Assembly (NCBI RefSeq): GCF_000424065.1
Contig: NZ_AUJE01000018.1
Location: forward strand, 19,103 to 83,102
Direction: 5' to 3'
Source of the DNA: Selenomonas ruminantium subsp. ruminantium ATCC 12561
Lineage (GTDB): Bacteria > Bacillota > Negativicutes > Selenomonadales > Selenomonadaceae
Length of the DNA stretch: 64,000 nt
Each line of letters opens with the position of its first letter. Within the stretch, counting starts at the first letter, position 1. Below the pieces are notes generated by a model. The model saw only the letters and a program-made list of their open reading frames with translations. It searched no databases and was not told the DNA's origin. Shown piece by piece: positions 54,705 to 63,712 of the stretch. A program made the position numbers and the translations under genes.

Positions 54705-56594
54705 TTAGGACAGCAGTTTTTCTTTAAGCTGCTGGTATTTTAATGTATAATACGGGCCATTTTGAGCTTCGCGATGGTCAAAGCCATAGGCGCGGCGGCT
54801 GACGGCCAAAATGGGCGGTGCCTGAATGCGCTTGGCTACAGCCATGCCCGTAAAGAGATTCCACCAACGTTCCAAATCGGCGATGAATTCCTGCGCAGTG
54901 GGGAAGTATTTGGCCACAAGGCCTGGCTCACAACCCAGATTTTCCTCAAGCGTGCCAGCGGCATACCATTCCAGAATATCTTCGGGTGCAGCCTTCTGCC
55001 AGCGCTCAATAAAGGAACGGAACAGGTAATCGTGGTAAGGATATTTGATGGGGTCGCCCTTGCCTTCGTCGACATTCTGCGCCGAGGAAAGTTCAGCACT
55101 CGGCACAATGTCGATAATGCCCTGCGGTACGACTTCGCGGCCGTAGACTTTATCATTCATATAATGGGCGAGGGCGTAGACCTGATATTTCCAAAGGTCT
55201 GCCAAAGCTGCCAAAAAGCCGGACTGGTCGCCGTAGAGGGTGGAGTAGCCCACCGTGGTTTCGGCTTTGTTGGCATTGCAGGTAAAGCCGCCGCCAAAGG
55301 CTGCTGCCGCACCGGCAAGGACGCGGGCACTGCGGTCGCGTGCCTGAATGTTTTCGGTGACAAAGGAAGATATCGTGAGATTCTGCTGAGAACCATCCGT
55401 TAGATAGGTAACCGGCGTATGGGAAAGCTGGTCAACGGTGTGGTCAACGGACTGCTGAATCGGGACAATGGCATACTGACAGCCAAGATTATCTGCCAGT
55501 TCCTTGCTAAGGCCCTTGGTGGTAGCGGAGTTAAAGACACTGGGCATATTGACCAGCAGGAGATTTTCCGGGCCGACAATTTTGGCGTAGAGGGCCGCAG
55601 CTACAGCAGAGTCAATGCCGCCGGAGATACCGATAACCACCTTCTTCATATGGATGTTTTCGAGGAAACGGCGCACGCCGTAGTTCAGGGCGCGATAGAT
55701 ATGGGCAATGTCCGGCTCCTTATCTTCGGGCAGTGCCGGCATATCAGCAAGTTCAGCCATATCCACGAGGGTGAGTTCTTCCTGATATTCCTCGCTCATG
55801 GCGCAGACATCACCTTTGGCATTGTAGGCGGTGCTGGAACCATCGAAGGTGTAGACCGTTTTGCCGTTGTTCTGCAGGCCGATGGCATTGACATAGAACA
55901 ATGGTTTGCCGGCGGTTCTTGCCTGTTCGCCAAAGACGCGGTTGCGCTTGCCGTTTTTGCCTAAGGTATAGGGGGAAGCGGAGATATTGACAAAGAAGTC
56001 AATGCTGCCCTTGTCCTGCAAAATCTGCAACGGTTCTAACGCATAGTTATCGCTCCAACCATCTTCACAGAGCAGACAGCCAACGTTGTATTCCTGGCCC
56101 TGCACGTTGATGCAGACAGGCGCGATAAGGTCGGCCGGCTTTTTGCCCTGCTCCAAAGCCAGCTGCTGCAGGCTGTAAAAATGACGGGTATCATCAAATT
56201 CACGATAGTTGGGCATCAGAGTTTTGATGGCATAGGGATATTCCTGGCCGGTGGGGGCAATCAACTTGCCATTCTGTGCCGTAAAGAACGCGTTGTACTT
56301 GCGTACCCGGCCGTCGTTGTTGCTTTTATCCCAGTCCATCGCGATATTGCCGAACATGACGACAATATCCTGCGAAGCCGCGATGATTTCCTGTCCGTAA
56401 TGTTCGCAGTCCGCCAAAAAGCTGGTCTGTTCCCAGGTATCACCCAGCAGGTAGCCGGGAATCGCCATTTCAGGGAAGATGACTACATCAGCCAGATTTT
56501 CCCTAGCTTCATCAATCATGCGCAGCATTGTGGCGGCATTTTTATCGGGATGCCCGGGAATGACTTCCATTTGGGCCATAGCTATTTTCAACAA
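54705..56594 (-). CDS. nadE: NAD+ synthetase, glutamine-dependent
   Basis: Two-domain enzyme (about 629 residues) making NAD from deamido-NAD. The N-terminal nitrilase-type glutaminase has Glu in VIFPEMAIPGYLLGD and Cys in VGCLLCEDGWSDNYA. The C-terminal synthetase has the PP-loop VIGISGGIDSAVAAAL. TTG 56594 is the start, with GGAG eight bases upstream; the open frame extends to 56663, but that part is the promoter. Monocistronic; the -35 element sits in a TTGACTTGTCAA palindrome. Confidence 0.95.
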   Translation of the reverse strand: MLKIAMAQMEVIPGHPDKNAATMLRMIDEARENLADVVIFPEMAIPGYLLGDTWEQTSFLADCEHYGQEIIAASQDIVVMFGNIAMDWDKSNNDGRVRKYNAFFTAQNGKLIAPTGQEYPYAIKTLMPNYREFDDTRHFYSLQQLALEQGKKPADLIAPVCINVQGQEYNVGCLLCEDGWSDNYALEPLQILQDKGSIDFFVNISASPYTLGKNGKRNRVFGEQARTAGKPLFYVNAIGLQNNGKTVYTFDGSSTAYNAKGDVCAMSEEYQEELTLVDMAELADMPALPEDKEPDIAHIYRALNYGVRRFLENIHMKKVVIGISGGIDSAVAAALYAKIVGPENLLLVNMPSVFNSATTKGLSKELADNLGCQYAIVPIQQSVDHTVDQLSHTPVTYLTDGSQQNLTISSFVTENIQARDRSARVLAGAAAAFGGGFTCNANKAETTVGYSTLYGDQSGFLAALADLWKYQVYALAHYMNDKVYGREVVPQGIIDIVPSAELSSAQNVDEGKGDPIKYPYHDYLFRSFIERWQKAAPEDILEWYAAGTLEENLGCEPGLVAKYFPTAQEFIADLERWWNLFTGMAVAKRIQAPPILAVSRRAYGFDHREAQNGPYYTLKYQQLKEKLLS

Positions 56595-56634
56595 GGTATT
56601 CACTCCATTTTCAGGTATATTTAAGTTACCTTCA

Positions 56635-56663
56635 ACTATACGCCATATCTTTTGACAAGTCAA
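56635..56663 (-). promoter_or_regulatory. nadE promoter with embedded palindrome
   Basis: On the minus strand TTGACT (56663-56658), 17 bases, TATAGT (56640-56635). The -35 element is the left half of TTGACTTGTCAA (56663-56652), so a protein binding that palindrome would block the promoter. Confidence 0.65.
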
Positions 56664-56811
56664 AAACTAAAATGGGGAAGCGTCATAAAGATAATCGGAG
56701 AAAACATTGATTTACAAAAAACGATGATTTATAAAATGTAGTAGCATATTTTGTAAAATCGCTGTATAATAAGTAACGGACGTTCAAGAAAGAAATTAGG
56801 TGTAACAAGAA

Positions 56812-57300
56812 ATGGCAAAAAAGAAAAAAGAAGCAAAGACCAATGCAGCGCGTATTTTGGACACATTAGGAATAAGCTATGAGCTCAAAACCTATGAGGT
56901 GGACGAAAGCGACCTTTCCGCTGTGCATGTGGCTGAATCGGTGGGCATGCCCATTGAAATGGTGTATAAGACGCTCGTGTGCCGCGGCGATAAGAATGGT
57001 GTTTTGATGGCCGTGATTCCGGGCGGCGGTGAGCTGGACTTGAAGGCACTGGCTGCGGCTTCGGGCAACAAACGGGTGGAAATGGTGCACTTGAAGGAGG
57101 TCTTCGGCCTTACGGGATATATTCGTGGCGGTTGTTCTCCTTTGGGCGCCAAGAAGGATTATCCCGTGTATCTGGATGCCAGCGCCGAGCAGCAGGAGGT
57201 AATTGCCATCAGTGCCGGCAAGCGTGGTGAGCAGATTATCTTAAAGCCTGCGGATTTAATCACAGCGGCCAAGGCAACGGTAGCGGCGGTCAGCAGATAA
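56812..57300 (+). CDS. ybaK: YbaK/EbsC-type aminoacyl-tRNA deacylase
   Basis: 162 residues of the YbaK family, which hydrolyses mischarged Cys-tRNA-Pro. Visible: ARILDTLGISYELKTYEVDE, VYKTLVCRG with the catalytic Lys, and the substrate loop GYIRGGCSPLGAKKDYP. TAGGTG precedes ATG 56812. thrC follows after 40 bases in the same direction. Confidence 0.92.
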   Translation: MAKKKKEAKTNAARILDTLGISYELKTYEVDESDLSAVHVAESVGMPIEMVYKTLVCRGDKNGVLMAVIPGGGELDLKALAAASGNKRVEMVHLKEVFGLTGYIRGGCSPLGAKKDYPVYLDASAEQQEVIAISAGKRGEQIILKPADLITAAKATVAAVSR

Positions 57301-57340
57301 GATTGGTTGGATTATAGCATAGAGGAAAGAGGCGGTTTAT

Positions 57341-58828
57341 TTGAAATACAGCAGCACTCGTGGAGACAGCGTACAGGTAACGGCGGCAGAAGCGATTATA
57401 AAAGGGCTGGCAGCAGACAGCGGTCTGTTTGTGCCGGATGAACTTCCCCGGATTTCCCCGTCATTTATTGAAGAATTGGTGCCCCTTTCCTATGAGGAAC
57501 GGGCGGTAAAGGTTTTGCGCCTGTTTTTGACCGACTATACCGACGAAGAACTCAAAACCTGTGTGGAAAATGCTTATGGCAAGGGCAAATTTGACTGTGC
57601 AGGCCGCGCGCCGGTGACGGACTTAGGTGCTATGCAGGTGCTTGAACTTTGGCATGGCCCGACCAGCGCCTTTAAGGATATGGCACTGCAGCTCCTGCCG
57701 CAGCTGATGAGTACGGCACTGAAAAAGACTGGCGAACAGGATAACGTGCTGATTCTTGTCGCAACTTCCGGTGATACGGGCAAGGCCGCCTTGGAAGGGT
57801 TCCGCGATGTGGACCAGATTTCCATTATGGTCTTCTATCCCGAGGGCGGTGTCAGCCGTATCCAGCAGCTGCAAATGCTGACCCAGGAGGGGAAAAATGT
57901 CAACGTTACGGCTGTGCGGGGCAATTTTGACGATGCGCAGAGCGGTGTTAAGGTAATTTTTGCGAATCAAGCCTTTAACGAACAGCTGGCCGAGAAGGGC
58001 GTAAAGCTGTCCTCGGCGAACTCCATTAACTGGGGCCGCCTTGTACCGCAGATTGTCTACTACTTCAGCGCCTATGCGGATTTGCGCAAGAATGGCCGCA
58101 TTGCCGCAGGTGAGGAAGTAAACTTCACCGTGCCTACCGGTAACTTCGGCAACATTTTGGCAGGTTTCTACGCCAAGCAGATGGGGCTGCCTGTTCATAA
58201 GCTGATTTGTGCCTCCAATGCCAACAATGTGCTGACGGACTTCCTGCAGACAGGCCGTTATGACCGAAACCGTGCGTTCTATAAAACCATTACGCCGTCC
58301 ATGGATATTTTGATTTCCAGCAATCTGGAACGCCTTCTTTACCATGTGACCGGGGATAAGGAGCAGGTGGCAGACTGGATGGCTGAACTCAATAACTCCG
58401 GCAGCTATGAGGTGGATGTAAAGACGCGTGGTATCATCAAGGAAACGTTTTGGGCTGATTGGGTGGATGATGCTGCAACAAAAAAATGCATCAAGCAGGT
58501 GTATGGCCAGCATAAGTATGTGCTGGATACGCATACGGCTGTGGCTTATCAGGTGGCAGAAAACTATCGTCATGCAACCCATGATGAACATGTGATGGTG
58601 GTGGCTTCGACCGCCAGCCCCTATAAATTCAATGGCAGTGTATTGGACGCTCTGCAGGCAGAAACTGCCGGTCTGGACGAGTTTGCTCTTTTGGATAAAT
58701 TACAGGAACTCAATGAAAATCCGATTCCTGCCGGTCTTGCGGCACTCAGAACCAAGACTGTATTGCATAAGGGCGTATGCGATAAAGATAAGATGAATGA
58801 AGCCGTAATGAACTTTATTGCCCGTTGA
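57341..58828 (+). CDS. thrC: Threonine synthase
   Basis: Pyridoxal-phosphate enzyme (495 residues) converting phosphohomoserine to threonine; the long bacterial (class I) form. Visible: STRGDSVQVTAAEAIIKGLA at the start, the Schiff-base Lys in GPTSAFKDMALQLLP, SGDTGKAALEG and VPTGNFGNILAGFYAK. The start is TTG 57341 after GAGGCGG. Terminator at 58840-58880. Unlike thrS, no T-box lies upstream. Confidence 0.95.
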   Translation: MKYSSTRGDSVQVTAAEAIIKGLAADSGLFVPDELPRISPSFIEELVPLSYEERAVKVLRLFLTDYTDEELKTCVENAYGKGKFDCAGRAPVTDLGAMQVLELWHGPTSAFKDMALQLLPQLMSTALKKTGEQDNVLILVATSGDTGKAALEGFRDVDQISIMVFYPEGGVSRIQQLQMLTQEGKNVNVTAVRGNFDDAQSGVKVIFANQAFNEQLAEKGVKLSSANSINWGRLVPQIVYYFSAYADLRKNGRIAAGEEVNFTVPTGNFGNILAGFYAKQMGLPVHKLICASNANNVLTDFLQTGRYDRNRAFYKTITPSMDILISSNLERLLYHVTGDKEQVADWMAELNNSGSYEVDVKTRGIIKETFWADWVDDAATKKCIKQVYGQHKYVLDTHTAVAYQVAENYRHATHDEHVMVVASTASPYKFNGSVLDALQAETAGLDEFALLDKLQELNENPIPAGLAALRTKTVLHKGVCDKDKMNEAVMNFIAR

Positions 58829-58839
58829 TTCATTGATAA

Positions 58840-58880
58840 ACACTCCTTAACAATAACCTGTTACGGAGTGTTTGTTTTTG
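58840..58880 (+). terminator. thrC terminator
   Basis: AACACTCC (58840-58847) pairs with GGAGTGTT (58865-58872), with an inner AACAATAACCTGTT arm, then TGTTTTTG. Confidence 0.8.
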
Positions 58881-58942
58881 CTTAAATATTTATGTCGAAT
58901 AATTTTGATAAATGATATTTTTGTAATTTGACAAGAAAATAG

Positions 58943-58974
58943 TTGACATTTATGGAAAAATAAGCTAATATAAT
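58943..58974 (+). promoter_or_regulatory. pckA promoter
   Basis: TTGACA (58943-58948) with TAATAT (58966-58971) at 17 bases, overlapping TATAAT (58969-58974) at 20. The leader to the start codon is about 70 bases. Confidence 0.75.
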
Positions 58975-59051
58975 ATGCGTGGTGAGAAACAAAAAGTGAA
59001 AAGCTTCTCAAACTGCAAAGTATCTTTTTTATGAAAGAGGTTGAATGTAAA

Positions 59052-60671
59052 ATGGCAAACATCGATCTTAGCCAGTATGGTATCACTGGTACGACTGAAA
59101 TTCTCCACAATCCGTCCTATAAGACGCTTTTTGAAGAAGAGACTAAAGAAGGCTTAACTGGATATGAACAGGGTCAGGTTTCCGAATTGGGCGCTGTAAA
59201 CGTCAAGACCGGTATTTTCACTGGCCGTTCTCCTAAAGATAAATTCATCGTGGATGATGAAACTTCCCATGACACTGTTTGGTGGGATTCCGAAGATTAT
59301 CACAACGATAACCACAGAGCTACGCCGGAAACCTGGAACGCTCTGAAAGAAATCGCTAAAAAGGAACTGTCCAACAAGAAACTCTACGTTGTAGATGCTT
59401 TCTGCGGTGCCAACAAAGACACCCGCATGGCTGTCCGCTTCATCGTGGAAGTTGCTTGGCAGGCACATTTCGTAACGAATATGTTCATTAAGCCGACGGA
59501 AGAAGAACTGGCTAACTTCAAGCCGGACTTCGTTGTTTACAACGCTTCCAAGGCTAAAGTTGAAAACTACAAGGAACTCGGCCTCCATTCCGAAACGGCG
59601 GTTGTCTTCAATCTTACGAGCCGTGAACAGGTTATCATCAACACCTGGTATGGCGGTGAAATGAAGAAGGGTATGTTCTCCATGATGAACTACTTCCTGC
59701 CGCTCAAAGGCATTGCTGCTATGCACTGCTCCGCTAACACGGATAAGCAGGGTCAGAATACGGCTATCTTCTTCGGCCTCTCCGGCACGGGTAAAACCAC
59801 CCTGTCCACGGACCCGAAACGTCTCCTGATTGGTGATGACGAACACGGCTGGGATGATGAAGGCGTATTCAACTTCGAAGGCGGCTGCTATGCTAAGGTT
59901 ATCAACCTCGACATGGAATCCGAACCGGACATCTATGGTGCCATCAAGCGTAACGCTCTGCTCGAAAACGTAACCCTTGATGACAAAGGCAACATCGACT
60001 TTGCTGATAAGACCATCACGGAAAACACCCGTGTATCCTATCCTATCGACCATATCAAAGGCACCGTTAAGGGCTTTGTCAACGACAAGAGTGCAGCTCC
60101 GGCAGCTAAGAGCGTTATCTTCCTGTCCGCTGATGCTTTCGGCGTACTGCCCCCGGTTTCCATCCTGACTCCGGAACAGACGAAGTATTACTTCCTCTCC
60201 GGCTTCACGGCTAAACTGGCTGGTACGGAACGTGGCATCACCGAACCGACGCCGACCTTCTCCGCTTGCTTTGGCCAGGCATTCCTCGAACTGCATCCGA
60301 CCAAGTACGCTGAAGAACTCGTTAAGAAGATGGAAGCTAACGGCACGAAGGCATACCTCGTGAACACGGGCTGGAATGGTTCCGGCAAGCGTATCTCCAT
60401 CAAAGATACCCGCGGCATCATCGATGCTATCCATAGCGGCGCTATCAAGAATGCTCCGACGAAGAAGATTCCGTTCTTCAATCTGGAAGTTCCGACGGAA
60501 CTTGAAGGTGTTGACACCAACATCCTCGACCCGAAGGATACCTACCAGAATCCGGCTGAATGGGAAGAAAAGGCAAAAGACCTCGCTCAGCGCTTCATCA
60601 AGAACTTCGATAAATACACGAAGAACAATGAAGCAGGCAAGGCTCTCGTTGCCGCTGGCCCGCAGCTCTAA
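59052..60671 (+). CDS. pckA: Phosphoenolpyruvate carboxykinase (ATP)
   Basis: Interconverts oxaloacetate and PEP with ATP/ADP (539 residues). In rumen-type Negativicutes it mostly fixes CO2 towards succinate and propionate (inference). Visible: [17 protein letters not shown], the kinase loop [36 protein letters not shown] and the C-terminal [11 protein letters not shown]. Start ATG 59052 ([11 protein letters not shown]) agrees with the family; ATG 59031 lacks a site. Own terminator at 60684-60719. The regular, optimised codons suggest high expression. It would work with the carboxyltransferase at 3.3 kb. Confidence 0.97.
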   Translation: MANIDLSQYGITGTTEILHNPSYKTLFEEETKEGLTGYEQGQVSELGAVNVKTGIFTGRSPKDKFIVDDETSHDTVWWDSEDYHNDNHRATPETWNALKEIAKKELSNKKLYVVDAFCGANKDTRMAVRFIVEVAWQAHFVTNMFIKPTEEELANFKPDFVVYNASKAKVENYKELGLHSETAVVFNLTSREQVIINTWYGGEMKKGMFSMMNYFLPLKGIAAMHCSANTDKQGQNTAIFFGLSGTGKTTLSTDPKRLLIGDDEHGWDDEGVFNFEGGCYAKVINLDMESEPDIYGAIKRNALLENVTLDDKGNIDFADKTITENTRVSYPIDHIKGTVKGFVNDKSAAPAAKSVIFLSADAFGVLPPVSILTPEQTKYYFLSGFTAKLAGTERGITEPTPTFSACFGQAFLELHPTKYAEELVKKMEANGTKAYLVNTGWNGSGKRISIKDTRGIIDAIHSGAIKNAPTKKIPFFNLEVPTELEGVDTNILDPKDTYQNPAEWEEKAKDLAQRFIKNFDKYTKNNEAGKALVAAGPQL

Positions 60672-60683
60672 GATCGCATGATA

Positions 60684-60721
60684 GAGAGGCCATCGCATTT
60701 GTATAGTGCGATGGCCTTTTT
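60684..60721 (+). terminator. pckA terminator
   Basis: GAGGCCATCGCA (60686-60697) pairs with TGCGATGGCC (60706-60715), followed by TTTTTT. Confidence 0.9.
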
Positions 60722-60755
60722 GTATTCTGCTTCCTGGTCTAATCCGGGGATAGAA

Positions 60756-61439
60756 ATGGGGAATATCCTTATGGAAATGAATGTTGAACTTGGTATGGAG
60801 GAAAAGACATCTTCACGACTAGGCAGGCGAGTGCCTGCTATCCTGGGGGCTCATATACTAATGGGATTGGCCGTGGTGCTCATGCGATTGAGTCTGTTCG
60901 GCAATGACCCGTTTTCTTGTATGAACCTCGGCTATGCAGGCGTGTCGGGACTCAGTTATGGCACATGCGTAATTATCTTCAATCTGGCCTTGATTATTCC
61001 CGTGGCTCTGTTGGACAGGAGTTACTTGCGTTTTGGCACGCTTATCAATATGTTTATGTTGGGGCTCATTGCCGATTTTTGGTATGCCTTGATAGGTGAT
61101 TTGAGCATCTTTGCAGAGCCGGATCTTTCTCTGCGGGGGATGCTGTTGGCAGGAGGCGTGGTTCTAACCTGCTTTTCTTGTTCACTCTATATGAGTTCAA
61201 GACTGGGGATGGGGCCGTATGATGCCATCGGTTGGATACTTGCAGAACGTAGCGGTGGTCGTGTTCCCTTCCGGATAGTTCGCATACTCATTGATGCTTG
61301 TGCTGTTTCTATCGGCTTTGCCTGCGGCAGTATCGTGGGCGTAGGGACTTTGGTGATGGCCTGCGGTACTGGCCCGCTCATTGAATTTTTCAATCAGAAG
61401 GTAAGCTTGCCCCTGTTGTATGGGAAAAGAATGTTATAG
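60756..61439 (+). CDS. YczE/YitT-like membrane protein
   Basis: About 227 residues with five or more hydrophobic segments. It resembles the YczE (COG2364) family: RRVPAILGAHILMGLAVVLM, then SSRLGMGPYDAIGWILAER and the C-terminal GTGPLIEFFNQK. The function of this family is unclear, possibly transport. The start is uncertain: ATG 60756 is chosen because it lies beyond the pckA terminator and has GGGGA upstream; ATGs at 60771, 60777 and 60795 are alternatives. Confidence 0.75.
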   Translation: MGNILMEMNVELGMEEKTSSRLGRRVPAILGAHILMGLAVVLMRLSLFGNDPFSCMNLGYAGVSGLSYGTCVIIFNLALIIPVALLDRSYLRFGTLINMFMLGLIADFWYALIGDLSIFAEPDLSLRGMLLAGGVVLTCFSCSLYMSSRLGMGPYDAIGWILAERSGGRVPFRIVRILIDACAVSIGFACGSIVGVGTLVMACGTGPLIEFFNQKVSLPLLYGKRML

Positions 61440-61616
61440 AATGTTAATTAAACTGGAGAATAGTACTAGGCAACAGGAACGTTTGAGAGAGCAGCCATGC
61501 TTTTTTGAAGGAAGAAGTTTCAAATGAAGGAATCTGGTCAGGTGGATGAGAATGGTAAATTCGGAGCTGACGAGTATGAGGCTGTCATGTGGCAGCTTCT
61601 TTTGATTGCCAGATAA

Positions 61617-61717
61617 ATGGTGGCAGCATATCCTTGGCCTTGGCTAATGTTGGTACTAATGTATTACTGGGATTGGGGGCTGCAATACTTGGCCTTCATA
61701 TCGCAGCCTATCTGTAA
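61617..61717 (+). pseudogene. Remnant of crcB (3' end only)
   Basis: About 100 bases closely matching the last codons of the intact crcB at 42.4-42.5 kb: both read LALANV, then NVLLGLGAAILG and HIAA near the stop. The 5' part is missing, and sequence upstream is unrelated, so this is a truncated duplicate about 19 kb from the parent. Confidence 0.8.
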
Positions 61718-61787
61718 CGTAAATTTGATAAAATATAAGAATAGGAAGGAAACGAAAATATTAGAAACGTTGCCTGAGTAGAGTGAA

Positions 61788-61838
61788 TAGCTGTGAAAAG
61801 GCTTAAATAAAAAGCTTTTTTCACAGCTATTTTTATCA
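61788..61838 (+). terminator. Long hairpin before the WG-repeat gene
   Basis: ATAGCTGTGAAAAGGCTT pairs with AAGCTTTTTTCACAGCTAT, followed by TTTTAT. It may be a terminator for readthrough from the left or part of the next gene's leader. Confidence 0.7.
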
Positions 61839-61858
61839 AGGATAACAGGAGGTCGGAA

Positions 61859-63205
61859 ATGCGGTTACTAAAAAAGAGTTTGCTGGCAGCAGCCATTATG
61901 TTTATATGTGGGTCAAGCAGCTTGTATGCTAAGCCGTTGGCTGTAGTGCAGGAAAGTAATCTATGTGGTGTAATTGATAACCAAGGCAGCTTGATTGTGC
62001 CATTAAGCTATGACCGGATAGTGCCATGGTCAAATGGCGCACTGATGGTGAAAAAGGGAGATAATTGCGGTGTTTTGGGGCCAGATGGAAGAATAATTGT
62101 GCCAATAGAATATCTGAATATCCTCATTCCAAGTCATGGCAATACATATCTGGTAGAAAACAACGAAGCACATTGGGGGGCATACAGCGCTGATGGTCGG
62201 ATGATTTTGCCAGCTGTCTATGATGAAATAACAGCAACTGACAAGAAAAATACATGTTTTGCTGTCCGTCAGGGGACGGTATGGAAATTTATCCATGGAG
62301 ATGATACGGCAGCTAACAATGAGGCGTTTGACTACATAGGAGAATTTAGCGAAGAGGGGTTGAGCGTTGTAAGGCAAAAAGGTAAATGGGGTTATGCTGC
62401 ACTGCAGGGGAAAATTGCCATAAGTCCACAGTTTGAAAGCGCGCAAAATTTTTCTGGTGGACTTGCTGCTGTAAAGCAGCAGGGCAAATGGGGGTTCATT
62501 GATGAGCATGGCATATTTAAGATAAAACCGCAATTTGCCGAGGTGTATTCCGGCTTTTCAGAAGGTCTGGCTGCAGTGCAGTCGCCTAATGGTAAAGGCT
62601 ATATCGATAAGCACGGGAATTTACTGATACCGCGTGATTCGCGTTATATTGGACCATTTAAGAATGGAGTGGCAGAAATCCGAGAAGTAAAGAAAAAACT
62701 GAATGTGTGGAGTTCATTGGCTTACGGAGCAAGTATTGCATTGGGCGGAATTGGTCTGCCACCGAAGGATGCATTGAAAAGTAACGAGAAAAGAGGATTC
62801 ATCAACCGACAGGGAAAGGAAGTAGCATCGACCAGTTATGATGAAGTATTGCCTTTTACTGATGATATGGCTCTGGTACGTAAGGATAAGAAATGGGGCG
62901 CAGTGAGTATGGACGGAAAAAATATAATCCGTCCTATGTATCTGGCTATGCGTCCTTTTGGTGATGGCATGGCGGCTGCTTACACCGGAAGTGGCTGGCA
63001 GCTTATTGATAAAACTGGTCAGTTGGTTAAGTACTTGCCGGATTCTATAACGGATGCTGGTGTTTTATCCGAAGGATTGCTTCCCGTATGTACAGGTGAG
63101 AAATGGGGGTATATGAATATGGCAGGGGACTTTGTTGTTGCGCCACGTTTTATGCAGGCAGGAAGCTTTGTGGACTTGGTAGAAGCAGTTGGGAACAACC
63201 GTTAA
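61859..63205 (+). CDS. Secreted WG-repeat protein
   Basis: 448 residues with a signal peptide (about 1-25, cut after YA). It has multiple WG repeats: units with GKWGY, GKWGF, KKWGAVS and EKWGYM separated by about 45 residues, and the typical LIVPLSYDRIVPW and IIVPIEY segments. The repeats form a beta-propeller-like or solenoid surface used in binding in other proteins; the partner is unknown. One repeat near 275-310 is interrupted by a hydrophobic loop (SSLAYGASIALGGIGLP). GGAGG precedes ATG 61859. Confidence 0.88.
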   Translation: MRLLKKSLLAAAIMFICGSSSLYAKPLAVVQESNLCGVIDNQGSLIVPLSYDRIVPWSNGALMVKKGDNCGVLGPDGRIIVPIEYLNILIPSHGNTYLVENNEAHWGAYSADGRMILPAVYDEITATDKKNTCFAVRQGTVWKFIHGDDTAANNEAFDYIGEFSEEGLSVVRQKGKWGYAALQGKIAISPQFESAQNFSGGLAAVKQQGKWGFIDEHGIFKIKPQFAEVYSGFSEGLAAVQSPNGKGYIDKHGNLLIPRDSRYIGPFKNGVAEIREVKKKLNVWSSLAYGASIALGGIGLPPKDALKSNEKRGFINRQGKEVASTSYDEVLPFTDDMALVRKDKKWGAVSMDGKNIIRPMYLAMRPFGDGMAAAYTGSGWQLIDKTGQLVKYLPDSITDAGVLSEGLLPVCTGEKWGYMNMAGDFVVAPRFMQAGSFVDLVEAVGNNR

Positions 63206-63247
63206 ACACGAATAAAAGTATGACAGTGAGACTGGGAGAATAGGACT

Positions 63248-63343
63248 ATGGGTAAAATAGATAGACTCTTGGGTTTCGGAGATATTCATGGCAAATGGAA
63301 TTGCATGCTGGGAAAGGTCGTGTATATTTTGCGGATTTTATAG
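63248..63343 (+). pseudogene. N-terminal remnant of a metallophosphoesterase
   Basis: 31 codons, MGKIDRLLGFGDIHGKWNCM onward, then a stop. The GDIHGKW motif is the start of calcineurin-like phosphoesterases, which need more than 150 residues, so only the first metal-binding loop survives. A ribosome-binding site (GGGAGAA) is still present. Confidence 0.65.
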
Positions 63344-63450
63344 CCGATTCCAGCATTATCACCATCATAAGCGGTGAATGAGAGATAGTCACGAGTTCCA
63401 TTACGGCTCATGAGTCGCAGTACGCCATCTCGCTGGAGGATGAACTTCTC
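63288..63450 (-). pseudogene. Remnant of an unidentified gene
   Basis: One minus-strand frame reads CFEKFILQRDGVLRLMSRNG, then TRDYLSFTAYDGDNAGIGYK, and ends at a stop near 63288. It has coding-like composition but no start. It lies in another frame from the acetyltransferase remnant that overlaps it, so a junction or frameshift is likely. Family not recognised. Confidence 0.35.
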
Positions 63451-63677
63451 GAAACACAATCAAACTCCAATCCTATCACCGTAGCATTTTGGATGCGTCC
63501 ATTATCAATGGATTCTTCTATAGTGGCTTGGGAGATAATCTCGCCACCTCCTTCAATGTGATTATCATGAAGGTCAAATTCTTCCATGGCTCCGTAATTA
63601 AAAGCATCCTGATTGTCGCGTATAAACTGTTCCCTGTCATCGGGCTGCAAGGGAATAAGTGATATTGTTGTGTGCAT
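63408..63677 (-). pseudogene. N-terminal remnant of a GNAT acetyltransferase
   Basis: Starts MHTTISLIPLQPDDREQFIR, the usual beginning of a family of GNAT acetyltransferases, and continues to about residue 65; then the sequence becomes unlike any GNAT and stops at 89. The acetyl-CoA-binding half is missing. Confidence 0.6.
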
Positions 63678-63712
63678 GTTCTGTCACCTTAAATGTCTGA
63701 AATTAAGCTATA

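Larger units (their letters stand above)
61440..61858 (+). other. Degenerate intergenic region
   Basis: 419 bases without an intact gene. A 30-codon reading frame (MKESGQVDENGKFGADEYEA, from 61524) has no recognisable family and may be a remnant. It is followed by the crcB fragment and a terminator-like hairpin. Confidence 0.5.

Noticed and set aside
59154..60698. Minus-strand ORF of 514 codons opposite pckA
   Set aside because: Shadow frame of a highly codon-biased gene; starts in the pckA terminator.
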